Source: Ruegeria sp. ANG-S4
Lineage (GTDB): Bacteria; Pseudomonadota; Alphaproteobacteria; Rhodobacterales; Rhodobacteraceae
NCBI RefSeq assembly: GCF_000814005.1
Contig: NZ_JWLK01000002.1
Span: 372,001 to 436,000 of the forward strand
Length of the DNA stretch: 64,000 nt
Direction: 5' to 3'
The notes under the pieces are model-generated. The model saw only the letters and a program-made list of their open reading frames with translations, did not search any database and was not told where the DNA came from. Of the stretch, positions 1-8,216 are shown one piece after another. Both the position numbers and the translations under genes were made by a program. How positions within the stretch are numbered: position 1 is the first letter of the stretch; each line of letters begins with the position of its first letter.

Positions 1-106
1 AGCCGCAACCGACGCTACTAAAGCCTTCAAAAACGTCTGACTTGCCCCCATTTCCTCGCGCAATACCACCCTTCAGATCGACGCTCAGCGGTGATGGGTG
101 CAGCAT
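1..106 (-). CDS. 5' end of an unidentified divergent gene (partial)
   Basis: An open frame starts with ATG at 106 and runs off the left edge, giving 35 codons without a stop. An AGGGA ribosome-binding sequence lies 6 bases upstream of the ATG. The peptide begins MLHPSPLSVDLKGGIARGNG and I do not recognise a family. It is divergent from paaG and would share the 107-210 promoter region, so a phenylacetate-related function is possible but not shown. Only the good ribosome-binding site and the open frame support it. Confidence 0.4.
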   Translation of the reverse strand, partial: MLHPSPLSVDLKGGIARGNGGKSDVFEGFSSVGCG

Positions 107-150
107 ATCGAGTCCCTTTGTTCGGCTCAGATTCGGTAGGCACTAAATAT

Positions 151-173
151 ATTGACCAACCGTTCGGTTAATG
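151..173. promoter_or_regulatory. TetR/PaaR-type operator in the paaG promoter region
   Basis: The core AACCGTTCGGTT at 158-169 is an inverted repeat (AACCG-N2-CGGTT), flanked by imperfect extensions ATTGACC and AATGC. ACCG-N-CGGT palindromes are typical of TetR-family repressors of phenylacetate operons. It lies 41 bases before the paaG start, and a TetR gene closes the operon, so autoregulation through phenylacetyl-CoA is a reasonable inference. Confidence 0.5.
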
Positions 174-210
174 CAATGCTTAAGTTCAAATGCGAACAAA
201 CAGGACGGTT

Positions 211-996
211 ATGAGCGATACGATTCTTGTCTTGGACCACGGGAACTGGGTCGAAATAACCCTAAATCGTCCTGAAAAGCTCAATTCATTCAATGACGAA
301 ATGCACCATGCATTGCTGGACGCGTTTACGACCGCGCGTGACAGTGGCGCGCGCGCAGTTCTTCTTACCGGCGCTGGCCGTGGGTTTTGCGCAGGGCAGG
401 ATCTGGGGGATCGCGACCCTTCCAAACTTGACACCCCGCCTGATCTGGGCGCAACCGTTCGCACATTCTATGCGCCGCTGGTTCGCTTGATACGATCACT
501 GGACTTCCCGGTGATCTGCGCCGTGAACGGGGTTGCCGCCGGGGCTGGCGCAAATCTGGCCCTTGCCTGCGACATGGTTCTGGCAGCGGAAAGCGCCAAG
601 TTCATACAGAGCTTTTCCAAGGTGGGGCTTATCCCCGACACTGGCGGAAGCTGGCATTTGCCGCACCTGTTGGGAGAAGCGCGCGCCAAGGGCCTAGCAT
701 TAACGGCGCAACCGCTGCCTGCCAGACAGGCCGAGGATTGGGGTCTCATTTGGAAAGTATTTCCCGACGATCATTTGATGTCCGAGGCACGCACCTTGGC
801 AGATCAACTTGCAAACGGCCCGACGTTGGGCCTGGGGTTGACCAAACAGTGCATTCAAATGGCTGCGACGACCACCCTGTCGGATCATCTGGAAATCGAG
901 GCGGACGCGATGAAAACCTGCGGTGAAAGCGAGGATTACGCAGAAGGCGTCTCAAGCTTTCTTGAGAAACGCCCGCCGGTTTTCGTGGGCAAATGA
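211..996 (+). CDS. paaG: 2-(1,2-epoxy-1,2-dihydrophenyl)acetyl-CoA isomerase, PaaG-like
   Basis: This is a 261-residue crotonase-fold protein of the enoyl-CoA hydratase/isomerase superfamily. PaaG converts ring-epoxidised phenylacetyl-CoA to oxepin-CoA. The sequence has the usual N-terminal ITLNRPEKLNSF segment, the oxyanion-hole region GRGFCAGQDLGDRD and a second GAGANLALACDMVLA segment. ATG 211 was chosen over ATG 190 because AGGAC lies a few bases before it and the family begins near this point. It overlaps paaI by four bases (ATGA), so the two are translationally coupled. A generic enoyl-CoA hydratase role cannot be excluded, but the paaI/paaK context favours PaaG. Confidence 0.85.
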   Translation: MSDTILVLDHGNWVEITLNRPEKLNSFNDEMHHALLDAFTTARDSGARAVLLTGAGRGFCAGQDLGDRDPSKLDTPPDLGATVRTFYAPLVRLIRSLDFPVICAVNGVAAGAGANLALACDMVLAAESAKFIQSFSKVGLIPDTGGSWHLPHLLGEARAKGLALTAQPLPARQAEDWGLIWKVFPDDHLMSEARTLADQLANGPTLGLGLTKQCIQMAATTTLSDHLEIEADAMKTCGESEDYAEGVSSFLEKRPPVFVGK

Positions 997-1424
997 TGAT
1001 GACACCGAAAGAACGTGCAACCAGATCTGCAGCCGCGATGTGGGCAAACGATGAAGCCAGCAAGTGGTTCGGCATGGAGATCGTCGAGGTCGATGAAGGC
1101 CGCGCTGTTTTGGCGCTGACCGTCGCCGCACATCATTGCAACGGCCATGGCATGTGCCATGGCGGTGTCACGCATGCGCTGGCCGATAGCGCGTTTGCCT
1201 TTGCGTGCAACAGCCGCAATGAGGCAACCGTCGGACAACATACGGTGATGACCTACCTTGCCCCCTGTCGACAAGGCGACCGCCTGACTGCGACCGCAAG
1301 CGAAACCGCAATTTCAGGTCGCAGTGGCGTCTACGACGTGCAGGTGATCAACCAGGACAATGCTGTCGTTGCCGAGTTTCGCGGCATGTCGCGGGCAATT
1401 GGCCGTCCGAATTTTGAGGAATAG
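993..1424 (+). CDS. paaI: Hydroxyphenylacetyl-CoA thioesterase PaaI
   Basis: The protein is 143 residues with a hot-dog fold. The GHGMCHGGVTHALADSAFAFACN segment is the PaaI signature, with the HGG loop followed by the catalytic acid in ALADS. PaaI hydrolyses ring-hydroxylated phenylacetyl-CoA by-products and releases trapped CoA. The start overlaps the paaG stop as ATGA, and two further in-frame ATGs follow directly, so the exact start may shift by one or two codons. It sits between paaG and paaK in one operon. Confidence 0.88.
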   Translation: MMMTPKERATRSAAAMWANDEASKWFGMEIVEVDEGRAVLALTVAAHHCNGHGMCHGGVTHALADSAFAFACNSRNEATVGQHTVMTYLAPCRQGDRLTATASETAISGRSGVYDVQVINQDNAVVAEFRGMSRAIGRPNFEE

Positions 1425-1448
1425 CTTCGCGACCGGAGGAACAGCGCG

Positions 1449-2759
1449 ATGGAAGACATGGCACCGAAGAAAGCCGACCTGGACCCGATCGAAATCGCTT
1501 CGGTCGACGAGATCCGTGCGCTTCAACTGCAACGCCTGAAATGGTCGCTGAACCATGCCTACGCAAACGTTCCGATGTACAAACAGCGCTTTGATGAAAC
1601 GGGCGTTCACCCGGACGACCTGCAGCAGCTGTCCGACCTGTCCAAGTTCCCATTCACCTACAAAAACGATCTGCGTGACAATTATCCATTTGGATTGTTC
1701 GCCGTCCCGCGAAGCGATTTGGTGCGTTTGCATGCCTCCTCCGGGACAACCGGGAAGCCGACGGTTGTGGGATACACCAGTGGAGACATCGACAATTGGG
1801 CGGATTTGGGTGCACGTTCCCTTAGGGCCGCTGGCCTGCGCAAGGGCGATCTGGTCCACAATGCATACGGTTATGGTCTGTTTACTGGTGGTCTGGGCGC
1901 TCATTACGGCATCGAGCGTCTGGGCGCGACTGTCGTGCCAATGGGCGGCGGTCAAACCGAGAAACAGGTAAGCCTGATCACGGACTTTCGACCGGATGCG
2001 ATCATGGTAACGCCGTCCTACATGCTCAATATCCTCGAGCAATTCCACAAGGCAGGACTTGATCCGCGTGAAAGCGCGCTGAAGGTCGGTATATTCGGCG
2101 CTGAACCCTGGACAGACGCGATGCGCGCCGAAGTCGAGGCCGCGTTCGACATGCATGCGGTAGATATCTATGGCCTGTCCGAGATCATGGGACCGGGCGT
2201 CGCCAGCGAATGCGTCGAAACCAAGGATGGCCCCGTGATCTGGGAGGATCATTTTCTGCCGGAAATCATCGACCCGGACACCGGCGAGGTTTTACCGGAC
2301 GGCGAAACCGGTGAATTGGTGTTTACGACGCTGACGAAAGAAGGCCTGCCGATGATCCGGTATCGCACACGCGATCTGACGTGCCTTCTGCCCGGAACCG
2401 CACGTTCGATGCGCCGCATGGCGAAAATCACCGGCCGCAGCGACGACATGATGATCCTGCGCGGCGTCAACGTCTTTCCCAGCCAGATCGAAGAGCAGGT
2501 CATGGCGACAGGCGGGCTGGCACCGCATTACCAGATCGAGCTTTTCAAATCCGGCCGGATGGATGCGATGCGGGTTTTTGTCGAAGCGTCAGCGGACGCC
2601 ACCGACGAAATGTCCAGAACCGCTGCCGCTCGAATGCTGACCAAACGCATAAAGGACGCCGTTGGCGTTTCAACCGAAATTGTAGTAGGTGACCCCGGCG
2701 ACGTCGAACGCTCTCAAGGCAAGGCGAAGCGTGTCATCGACAATCGCGATAAGGAATAA
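1449..2759 (+). CDS. paaK: Phenylacetate-CoA ligase
   Basis: This 436-residue adenylate-forming enzyme has the PaaK length and architecture. The ATP-binding loop LHASSGTTGKPTVVGYT lies near residue 95, the YGLSEIMGPGV motif near 240, and the C-terminal hinge ITGRSDDMMILRGVNVFPSQIE near 325. It activates phenylacetate to phenylacetyl-CoA, the first step of the aerobic hybrid pathway. A GGAGGAA ribosome-binding site precedes ATG 1449. The ring oxygenase paaABCDE and paaZ are not in the window and would have to lie elsewhere. Confidence 0.93.
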   Translation: MEDMAPKKADLDPIEIASVDEIRALQLQRLKWSLNHAYANVPMYKQRFDETGVHPDDLQQLSDLSKFPFTYKNDLRDNYPFGLFAVPRSDLVRLHASSGTTGKPTVVGYTSGDIDNWADLGARSLRAAGLRKGDLVHNAYGYGLFTGGLGAHYGIERLGATVVPMGGGQTEKQVSLITDFRPDAIMVTPSYMLNILEQFHKAGLDPRESALKVGIFGAEPWTDAMRAEVEAAFDMHAVDIYGLSEIMGPGVASECVETKDGPVIWEDHFLPEIIDPDTGEVLPDGETGELVFTTLTKEGLPMIRYRTRDLTCLLPGTARSMRRMAKITGRSDDMMILRGVNVFPSQIEEQVMATGGLAPHYQIELFKSGRMDAMRVFVEASADATDEMSRTAAARMLTKRIKDAVGVSTEIVVGDPGDVERSQGKAKRVIDNRDKE

Positions 2760-2762
2760 GCC

Positions 2763-3359
2763 TTGGCCCGCACAATCGCAAAAGATCATGACCAAAAGCG
2801 GGAACAGATCCTAAAAACGGCAGCCAAAGTGTTTGCCGATCAAGGGTTTGACCGTGCTTCGATGACCGTACTTGCCAAAGAGTGCGGAATTTCCAAAGCC
2901 AACATCTATCATTACTATGACAGCAAGGATGCGATTTTGTACGACATCCTTGAAACCTACCTGCATGAATTAAGAGACCGGATTTGCAACGTTGATCTGA
3001 GCGGTCTCACGCCCGAGCAGAAGTTGCAGAAAGCTGTGCGGGAAATCCTGTATGCCTACCAGGGCGCTGATGACGAACACCGGGTGCAGATCAGCGGAAT
3101 GAATGCGCTGACGGAAGAGCAGCAACAACAGTTGCGCGGGTACCAGCGTGATCTGGTGAATTTCGTCCGCGACATCCTCAAGGAACTTGCCCCAGACTCG
3201 TTCTCTGGCGCAAAAGACAAATTACGCGCCGCCACAATGTCGGTCTTTGGGATGCTGAACTGGTATTACATGTGGAACACTGGCGCCGGCACCAAGGCGC
3301 GCGAAGACTACGCTGATCTGGTCAGCACCCTGACAGTCCACGGGGTCCGGCGGCTTTAG
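2763..3359 (+). CDS. TetR-family regulator of the phenylacetate operon
   Basis: The protein is 198 residues with an N-terminal TetR helix-turn-helix (KREQILKTAAKVFADQGFDRASM then ISKANIYHYYDSKDAILYDIL). It starts with TTG three bases after the paaK stop, and AAGGAA at the end of paaK serves as ribosome-binding site. Its place as last gene of the paa operon is that of PaaR-type repressors, which sense phenylacetyl-CoA. The palindrome at 158-169 is the likely target. The paa assignment rests on position and on the family's known biology. Confidence 0.8.
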   Translation: MARTIAKDHDQKREQILKTAAKVFADQGFDRASMTVLAKECGISKANIYHYYDSKDAILYDILETYLHELRDRICNVDLSGLTPEQKLQKAVREILYAYQGADDEHRVQISGMNALTEEQQQQLRGYQRDLVNFVRDILKELAPDSFSGAKDKLRAATMSVFGMLNWYYMWNTGAGTKAREDYADLVSTLTVHGVRRL

Positions 3360-3442
3360 ACAACGCCGCTTCATCTCACTCAGCCAGCGTCAACAAGCGA
3401 GCGCTCCGATGCCGTTTGACGGAACGCCAGCGACGTGACGTA

Positions 3443-4963
3443 TCAATCACCGTCCGCGACGCCCTCTGCCCGTGCACGTGCGCGGCGCTGGCGGTAGCTC
3501 GGCAGCACGACCAGCAGCACAGCAATCAACAGAAGTCCCAGCGTCATCGGGCGCTGCCAGATAAAGCTCATACCGTCATACAACTGCATGGCACGCGAGA
3601 AATTGTTTTCCAGCAGCGGTCCCAGGATAAAGCCGATCAGCAGCGGAGCCAGCGGATAGTCGGCAAAGCGCAGGATCGTGGCGCAGACACCGAAACCAAC
3701 AAGGATCAACAGTTCAGTGGCGTTGTTCTGGCCGATATAAGCGCCCATCAGGGTAAAGAACAGGATGAACGGGATCAGGAAATTGCGTGGTACGGCCAAA
3801 ACCTTCGCAATGTAGGGGATCAACGGCAGATTCAGGATCAGCAACACCAGATTGCCCAAATACATCGAGATGATGACCGCCCAGAAAATCTGCGGCTCGT
3901 CGATCATCAGGCGCGGGCCGGGGCTGACATTCAGCGCGATTAGTGCGCCCAGCAAAATCGCCGTTGTGCCCGAGCCGGGAATGCCCAGCGTCAGCAGTGG
4001 CACAAATGACCCGGTGCATGCAGCGTTGTTTGCGCTTTCCGGCGCCGCGATGCCTTTGATCTCACCCTTGCCGAACCGGTCCTGTTCTTCTTTCGGAGCG
4101 ATGTTTCGTTCCACCGCGTATCCAAGGAAGGACGCAATCGTCGCACCCGCCCCCGGCAGAACACCGATAAAGAAACCCTGAATGGACTGGCGTCCGATGA
4201 CCGGCGCTATTTTCTTGGCCTCGCTGCGGTCAATCCTCAGATTACTGATCTTGCCACTGTCGCCGTCGCCGGTCTTAGATCGGTTCGGGTCCAACACCAG
4301 ATATATCGCTTCGGGCAGGGCAAACATCGCCATGGCCAGCGTGATGAAACCGAAACCTGACTGCAGGTCCATGATACCCATGGTGAAGCGCGGCGAATTG
4401 AACAGAACACCTTCGCCCACTGTCGCCATGATCAGCCCCAGGAACGTCATCAGCAGTGCCTTGCTGACCTGCCCCGTTCCGGCAAAGGCCGCAATGGCCG
4501 AGAGACCAACCACCATCAGGGCGAAGTACTCTGACGAGTGGAACAACAGCGCGACCGACGCCAAGGCAGGCGCGAAAACCATCAGCAGAACGGCGCCAAT
4601 CGTGCCGCCCGCGAAGGAAGAAATCGCAGCCACGGTCAACGCCTTGCCCGCCTGTCCGGACCGGGCCAATGGGTAACCGTCGAAACTTGTGGCCACTGTT
4701 GACGCCACCCCGGGCGCGTTGATCAGGATCGAGGATGTCGACCCCCCGAACACCGCACCGTAATAGACCCCGGCCAGCAGGATCAGTGCCGCCGAAGGGT
4801 CCCCGATGGTGATCGCAACCGGGATCATGATCGCAATGATCGACATCGGCCCCAGACCGGGCAGCATCCCGATGAAGGTGCCGATCAGACAACCGCCGAT
4901 CACCATGAGAATGTTTGTGAATGTGAAAGCCGTTGCAAGGCCCGTCATGAGTCCTTCAAGCAT
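3443..4963 (-). CDS. tctA: Tripartite tricarboxylate transporter, large permease TctA
   Basis: This is a 506-residue polytopic membrane protein of the TctA family. The N-terminal motif GTFIGMLPGLGPMSIIAIMIPV and the repeated second-half motif FFIGVLPGAGATIASFLGYAVE are the conserved glycine/proline loops of the two homologous halves. It would form the transport channel for a carboxylate bound by TctC. It starts one base after the tctB stop and is the last gene of the operon beginning at 10804. The substrate is inferred only from the neighbouring PrpF, aconitase and RraA-like enzymes. Confidence 0.93.
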   Translation of the reverse strand: MLEGLMTGLATAFTFTNILMVIGGCLIGTFIGMLPGLGPMSIIAIMIPVAITIGDPSAALILLAGVYYGAVFGGSTSSILINAPGVASTVATSFDGYPLARSGQAGKALTVAAISSFAGGTIGAVLLMVFAPALASVALLFHSSEYFALMVVGLSAIAAFAGTGQVSKALLMTFLGLIMATVGEGVLFNSPRFTMGIMDLQSGFGFITLAMAMFALPEAIYLVLDPNRSKTGDGDSGKISNLRIDRSEAKKIAPVIGRQSIQGFFIGVLPGAGATIASFLGYAVERNIAPKEEQDRFGKGEIKGIAAPESANNAACTGSFVPLLTLGIPGSGTTAILLGALIALNVSPGPRLMIDEPQIFWAVIISMYLGNLVLLILNLPLIPYIAKVLAVPRNFLIPFILFFTLMGAYIGQNNATELLILVGFGVCATILRFADYPLAPLLIGFILGPLLENNFSRAMQLYDGMSFIWQRPMTLGLLLIAVLLVVLPSYRQRRARARAEGVADGD

Positions 4964-4964
4964 G

Positions 4965-5468
4965 TCAGCCTCCGTTCGCCACTGCGTTCAGAAATCCGGG
5001 AAACGGACTTAGGAATATACCCAGAACGATATCGACCAGATACCAGACCACCCCTGCGGCAATGGCCCCCACGATAGCCATCAGCACGTATCGGCGCTCA
5101 CCTAAAATGAAACTGCCAACGGTCAGGAACAGGAACGTCGACGCCAAAAAACCCAACGGGCGCAGCAGCAAGGCATAGGCGACCATCAACGCCAGCAGCA
5201 AGAGCGCTTGGCCCACCTTGTATTCGTGCAGTTTCGCGAGGTTGATATCTGTCGCCTTGTCTTTTTGCGGCGCTTTTTCCAACCCGAAAATAATCGAAAG
5301 CGCCATCAGAATTGCTCCGACAACCAAAACCTTGGGAAAACTCGACGGCCAGATCGGGCTGCGCCGCATGATCGGCGGCAACAGGTCATCCATGGTGAAG
5401 TAAGCAGCATAGCCATAGGCCAGACAGATCAGAAGAATGACCAAAGCGATCCAACGATCCAATGCCAT
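4965..5468 (-). CDS. tctB: Tripartite tricarboxylate transporter, small permease TctB
   Basis: The protein is 167 residues with four predicted hydrophobic segments: near the N-terminus (WIALVILLICLAYGYAAYF), after IWPSSFPKVLVVGAILM, and two toward the C-terminus. This matches TctB, the small membrane subunit that pairs with TctA. The position between tctC and tctA and its size fit the family, although TctB sequences are poorly conserved. The gene follows tctC after a 79-base gap that contains a stem-loop. Confidence 0.85.
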   Translation of the reverse strand: MALDRWIALVILLICLAYGYAAYFTMDDLLPPIMRRSPIWPSSFPKVLVVGAILMALSIIFGLEKAPQKDKATDINLAKLHEYKVGQALLLLALMVAYALLLRPLGFLASTFLFLTVGSFILGERRYVLMAIVGAIAAGVVWYLVDIVLGIFLSPFPGFLNAVANGG

Positions 5469-5497
5469 CTCGTCCCCTCCCCGTTCTTGATTATTGA

Positions 5498-5522
5498 GGT
5501 GTCCGACTCGCGGCCGGACACC
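5498..5522 (-). terminator. Intercistronic stem-loop between tctC and tctB
   Basis: GGTGTCCG and CGGACACC form an 8-bp stem around a 9-base loop, and no T-run follows. It lies directly after the tctC stop, so it probably stabilises the upstream message or causes partial termination rather than ending the operon. Similar structures occur after three other binding-protein genes in the window. Confidence 0.55.
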
Positions 5523-5547
5523 CTGTTTTAGACAAGCGCCAATGGCG

Positions 5548-6534
5548 TCAGAGGAAGCCCAGCTTCTTCATCAAGTCGCCGATTTCCTGTTCCTGCTGTT
5601 CCAGGAAGGTCCGGAAATCATCGCCGTTGTTGTGGATGTCGACCCAACCGTTGCGGTCGCGCACTTCCACCCATTCGGGCGTTCCATACATTTGGGTCAG
5701 GGCGTCCTGATACATTGCCAACTTGTCCTCAGGCAAACCCGGAGCGGCAAAGAAGCCACGCCAGTTGACAAAGGCGGTGTCGTTGCCCTGCTCTTTCATG
5801 GTTGGCGCATCGGGATAGGCGTCCACACGATCGTCCGAGGTCACGCCGATGATGCGAACCTCACCGGCCTTGGCCAGTTCCACCGCTTCCGAGAAACCGG
5901 TCGAAACAGCCTGCACTTCACCAGACAGCAGACCAGCCATCGTGGCGCCACCGCCATCATATGGGACATATTTCATCGCAACCGGATCTGCGCCCGCGGC
6001 TTGGAAGACCATTGCCGCAACCAGGTGATCCATGCCGCCCGGCACCGAACCACCACCAACAGCGACCGCGTTCGGATCGGCATTGAAGGCTTCGATCAGT
6101 CCGTTGAGGTCCTGAACCGGCCCGTCCGCGGCAACCACCAGCGCCGCGTAGTCACCGATCGTACCGGCCACCAAAGTCAGGTCGCGGAAGTTCTGCGGGA
6201 ACACACCGGTCAGCGAGCGGATCACGATGGGGGTCGAATTGACCATCAGGGTGCCGTGGTTGCTCTCGGCGTTTTCAATCAAGTAGCCAATGGCCTTACC
6301 GCCGCCGCCACCTGACATGTTCTCGTAGCTTGCTGAACCCACCAGACCTGATTTTGTCAGCGCCTCGCCCGTGCCGCGTGCCGTGCCATCCCAGCCACCT
6401 CCGGCACCGCCGGGGATCAGAAAGTGAATGCTGTCAACGACTTCGTCTGCAAGCGTCATCGAAGGCGCGCCTAGCGAAACCGCCGCCACGGCTGCAGCTG
6501 CAAACGTCCGTCGAGTTAGATTGAATTTTGCCAT
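5548..6534 (-). CDS. tctC: Tripartite tricarboxylate transporter, periplasmic binding protein TctC
   Basis: This 328-residue protein has an N-terminal export signal beginning MAKFNLTRRTFAAAAVAAVS; the RRTFAA could make it a Tat substrate. The signature FLIPGGAGGGWDGTARGTGEAL near residue 38 and the later KYVPYDGGGATMAGLLSGEVQA are characteristic of the TctC/Bug family. It captures a carboxylate in the periplasm for TctAB. It follows the RraA-like gene after 33 bases in the same leftward operon. Bug proteins bind many different carboxylates, so the ligand cannot be read from sequence. Confidence 0.93.
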   Translation of the reverse strand: MAKFNLTRRTFAAAAVAAVSLGAPSMTLADEVVDSIHFLIPGGAGGGWDGTARGTGEALTKSGLVGSASYENMSGGGGGKAIGYLIENAESNHGTLMVNSTPIVIRSLTGVFPQNFRDLTLVAGTIGDYAALVVAADGPVQDLNGLIEAFNADPNAVAVGGGSVPGGMDHLVAAMVFQAAGADPVAMKYVPYDGGGATMAGLLSGEVQAVSTGFSEAVELAKAGEVRIIGVTSDDRVDAYPDAPTMKEQGNDTAFVNWRGFFAAPGLPEDKLAMYQDALTQMYGTPEWVEVRDRNGWVDIHNNGDDFRTFLEQQEQEIGDLMKKLGFL

Positions 6535-6567
6535 AGTTTCCTCCCATTGGTTGGCAATTTTTTGGAT

Positions 6568-7065
6568 TTAGTTCAGCGGCTCCTTTGCAACCAGAACACC
6601 GTCTTCATCGCAATAGACGTAGTCCCCCGGTTCAAAGAGAACGCCGCCAAAGGCGACAGGAACATCTATTGCACCAATTCCGGCCTTGGCAGACCGGACT
6701 GGTGTGAGCCCCAGCGCCTTTATACCCAGGTCAAGCTGTGCCAAACGCTGACTGTCGCGAACCGCCCCATTGATGACGATCCCGGTCCATCCATTGGCAA
6801 TCAACCTTTCCGCCATCATGTCCCCCAACATGGCCGTGCGGAGCGATCCGCCACCATCCAGGACGATGACACCGCCATTTCCCTGCGAAGTAAAGAGTTT
6901 ATCTTGCACAAGCTTCGTGTCTTCCATCGTCACTGCGGTTCGAATTCGACCAGCAAAGCAGCGTTTCGCACCGTAATCCACAAATAGTTGCAGCACAGGC
7001 CGCACTTTGTCCGGATGCGCGTCGCTCAGATCGGTGGTGGGATGGCTTGTGACCGATTGGCTCAC
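6568..7065 (-). CDS. RraA-like/4-hydroxy-4-methyl-2-oxoglutarate aldolase family protein
   Basis: The protein is 165 residues, the length of RraA and of HMG/CHA aldolases. The segment VIVLDGGGSLRTAMLGDMMAERLIANGWTGIVINGAVRDSQRL holds the conserved GGG and the AVRD motif whose arginine and aspartate act in HMG aldolases. These aldolases split 4-hydroxy-4-methyl- or 4-carboxy-4-hydroxy-2-oxo acids to pyruvate and a second keto acid. RraA itself inhibits RNase E. The operon with prpF and acn genes favours the aldolase role. The GTG start overlaps the prpF stop (GTGA) and is preceded by GGAGG. Confidence 0.8.
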   Translation of the reverse strand: MSQSVTSHPTTDLSDAHPDKVRPVLQLFVDYGAKRCFAGRIRTAVTMEDTKLVQDKLFTSQGNGGVIVLDGGGSLRTAMLGDMMAERLIANGWTGIVINGAVRDSQRLAQLDLGIKALGLTPVRSAKAGIGAIDVPVAFGGVLFEPGDYVYCDEDGVLVAKEPLN

Positions 7066-8216
7066 TTCGCGTCCTCCGTCAGTTCAGGCGGGTAGGGCAC
7101 CGCCCCCTCCATTATGCGCCTTTGCGTTCGAAAAGTACCTGCTGAAATCGCCTCAGGCCCGGACGGGCCTTGCCTGACATCCGCAATGGTCGGCAAATTC
7201 CCCGATGGGTTTCCGATGCGTAATTCCTGGCCTTCCGGCTGCGCGATCATCTGAATCAGAGTACCCGGTATCTGCGCGGCAACCGCCGTGCACATTGCCC
7301 CCGTCAACGTGATCGCGCGATGAAAGTTGCCCATCGACACAAGCCGAACGTTCACATCGTGACTGTCCTGCCTGTATCTGCTGCCATCCAGTGCGGTGAA
7401 CGCCGCCGCCGGACCAAGCATCGCCACTTTCGGATTGGAGCGCCTGACGTCCTGGGGTGAGGCAACCATACCCATCGCGACGGAACCTGCAACGCGGATC
7501 TTTTCGACCAGCGTCATGAATTCGGCTTCGTTATCCAAATCCTGCGGACGCTCTGTCGCGGTCTTGTTCAGGTCGGCGGCGCGGAAGAAAACGACCGGGT
7601 TCGCCGCGTCGATCAACGAAACCTCGAGCGGCCCAAACCCATCAATTTCAAGCACATCCAACGCATTGCCGGTCGGCAAAAGATGGCCGGTTGAAGCGCC
7701 GCCCGGCGCGAGAAAATCTATCGTCACTTTTGCGCCTGTCCCGGATACGCCGGGGATTGCAAACTCACCCTCCTCGACTGGCATTCCATCCCGCACGGGA
7801 AAGCGGGCGTGATAAACACTCTGGGTGTTCGTGCTGAAAATGCGGATCAACGCCTCGGTCTGATCTACCGCAACCGGAACCATGCCTTCTTCGACGGCAA
7901 AGGGGCCAACGCAGGACGCCATGTTCCCGCACGCCGATCCGTAATCTGCCAATGGCTCATCTACGGCGATCTGTACGAACGTATAGTTCACGTCGGCATC
8001 ATCCCGATCCGATGGCTCCACAATCACGACCTTGGACAACGACGACAGGCCACCGCCAAGCCCATTAAGCTGCCGCCCGTATGGGTCAGGACTGCCCAAA
8101 ACATGCAGGAAGATGCGGTCGCGCACTGCCTGATCCTTAGGCAAGTCCGCGCCGTTGAAAACCACCGCCTTCGACGTTCCGCCCCTATAGAAAGCCGCGC
8201 GCAATCGGTTCGCCAT
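7062..8216 (-). CDS. prpF: PrpF-family isomerase (2-methylaconitate/methylitaconate isomerase-like)
   Basis: The protein is about 384 residues. It has the PrpF hallmarks AAFYRGGTSKAVVF at the N-terminus, GRQLNGLGGGLSSLSKV near 50, DYGSACGNMASCVGPFAV near 93 and APGGASTGHLLPTGN near 170. The family shifts double bonds in carboxylates such as 2-methylaconitate, 3-methylitaconate or 4-oxalomesaconate. ATG 8216 overlaps the hydratase stop (TGATG) and has GGGAG at ideal spacing. A GTG one codon upstream is possible. The PrpF pairing with an aconitase-family enzyme is a known arrangement, but the substrate is unproven. Confidence 0.85.
   Translation of the reverse strand: MANRLRAAFYRGGTSKAVVFNGADLPKDQAVRDRIFLHVLGSPDPYGRQLNGLGGGLSSLSKVVIVEPSDRDDADVNYTFVQIAVDEPLADYGSACGNMASCVGPFAVEEGMVPVAVDQTEALIRIFSTNTQSVYHARFPVRDGMPVEEGEFAIPGVSGTGAKVTIDFLAPGGASTGHLLPTGNALDVLEIDGFGPLEVSLIDAANPVVFFRAADLNKTATERPQDLDNEAEFMTLVEKIRVAGSVAMGMVASPQDVRRSNPKVAMLGPAAAFTALDGSRYRQDSHDVNVRLVSMGNFHRAITLTGAMCTAVAAQIPGTLIQMIAQPEGQELRIGNPSGNLPTIADVRQGPSGPEAISAGTFRTQRRIMEGAVPYPPELTEDAK

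Noticed and set aside
1314..2252. 312-codon open frame antisense to paaK
   Set aside because: It lies wholly opposite a clear PaaK gene and encodes a low-complexity, family-less protein. Similar long antisense frames at 12542-13627, 22544-23569, 32439-33425, 38944-40089, 47255-48289 and 51657-52685 are by-products of the codon bias of the real genes.
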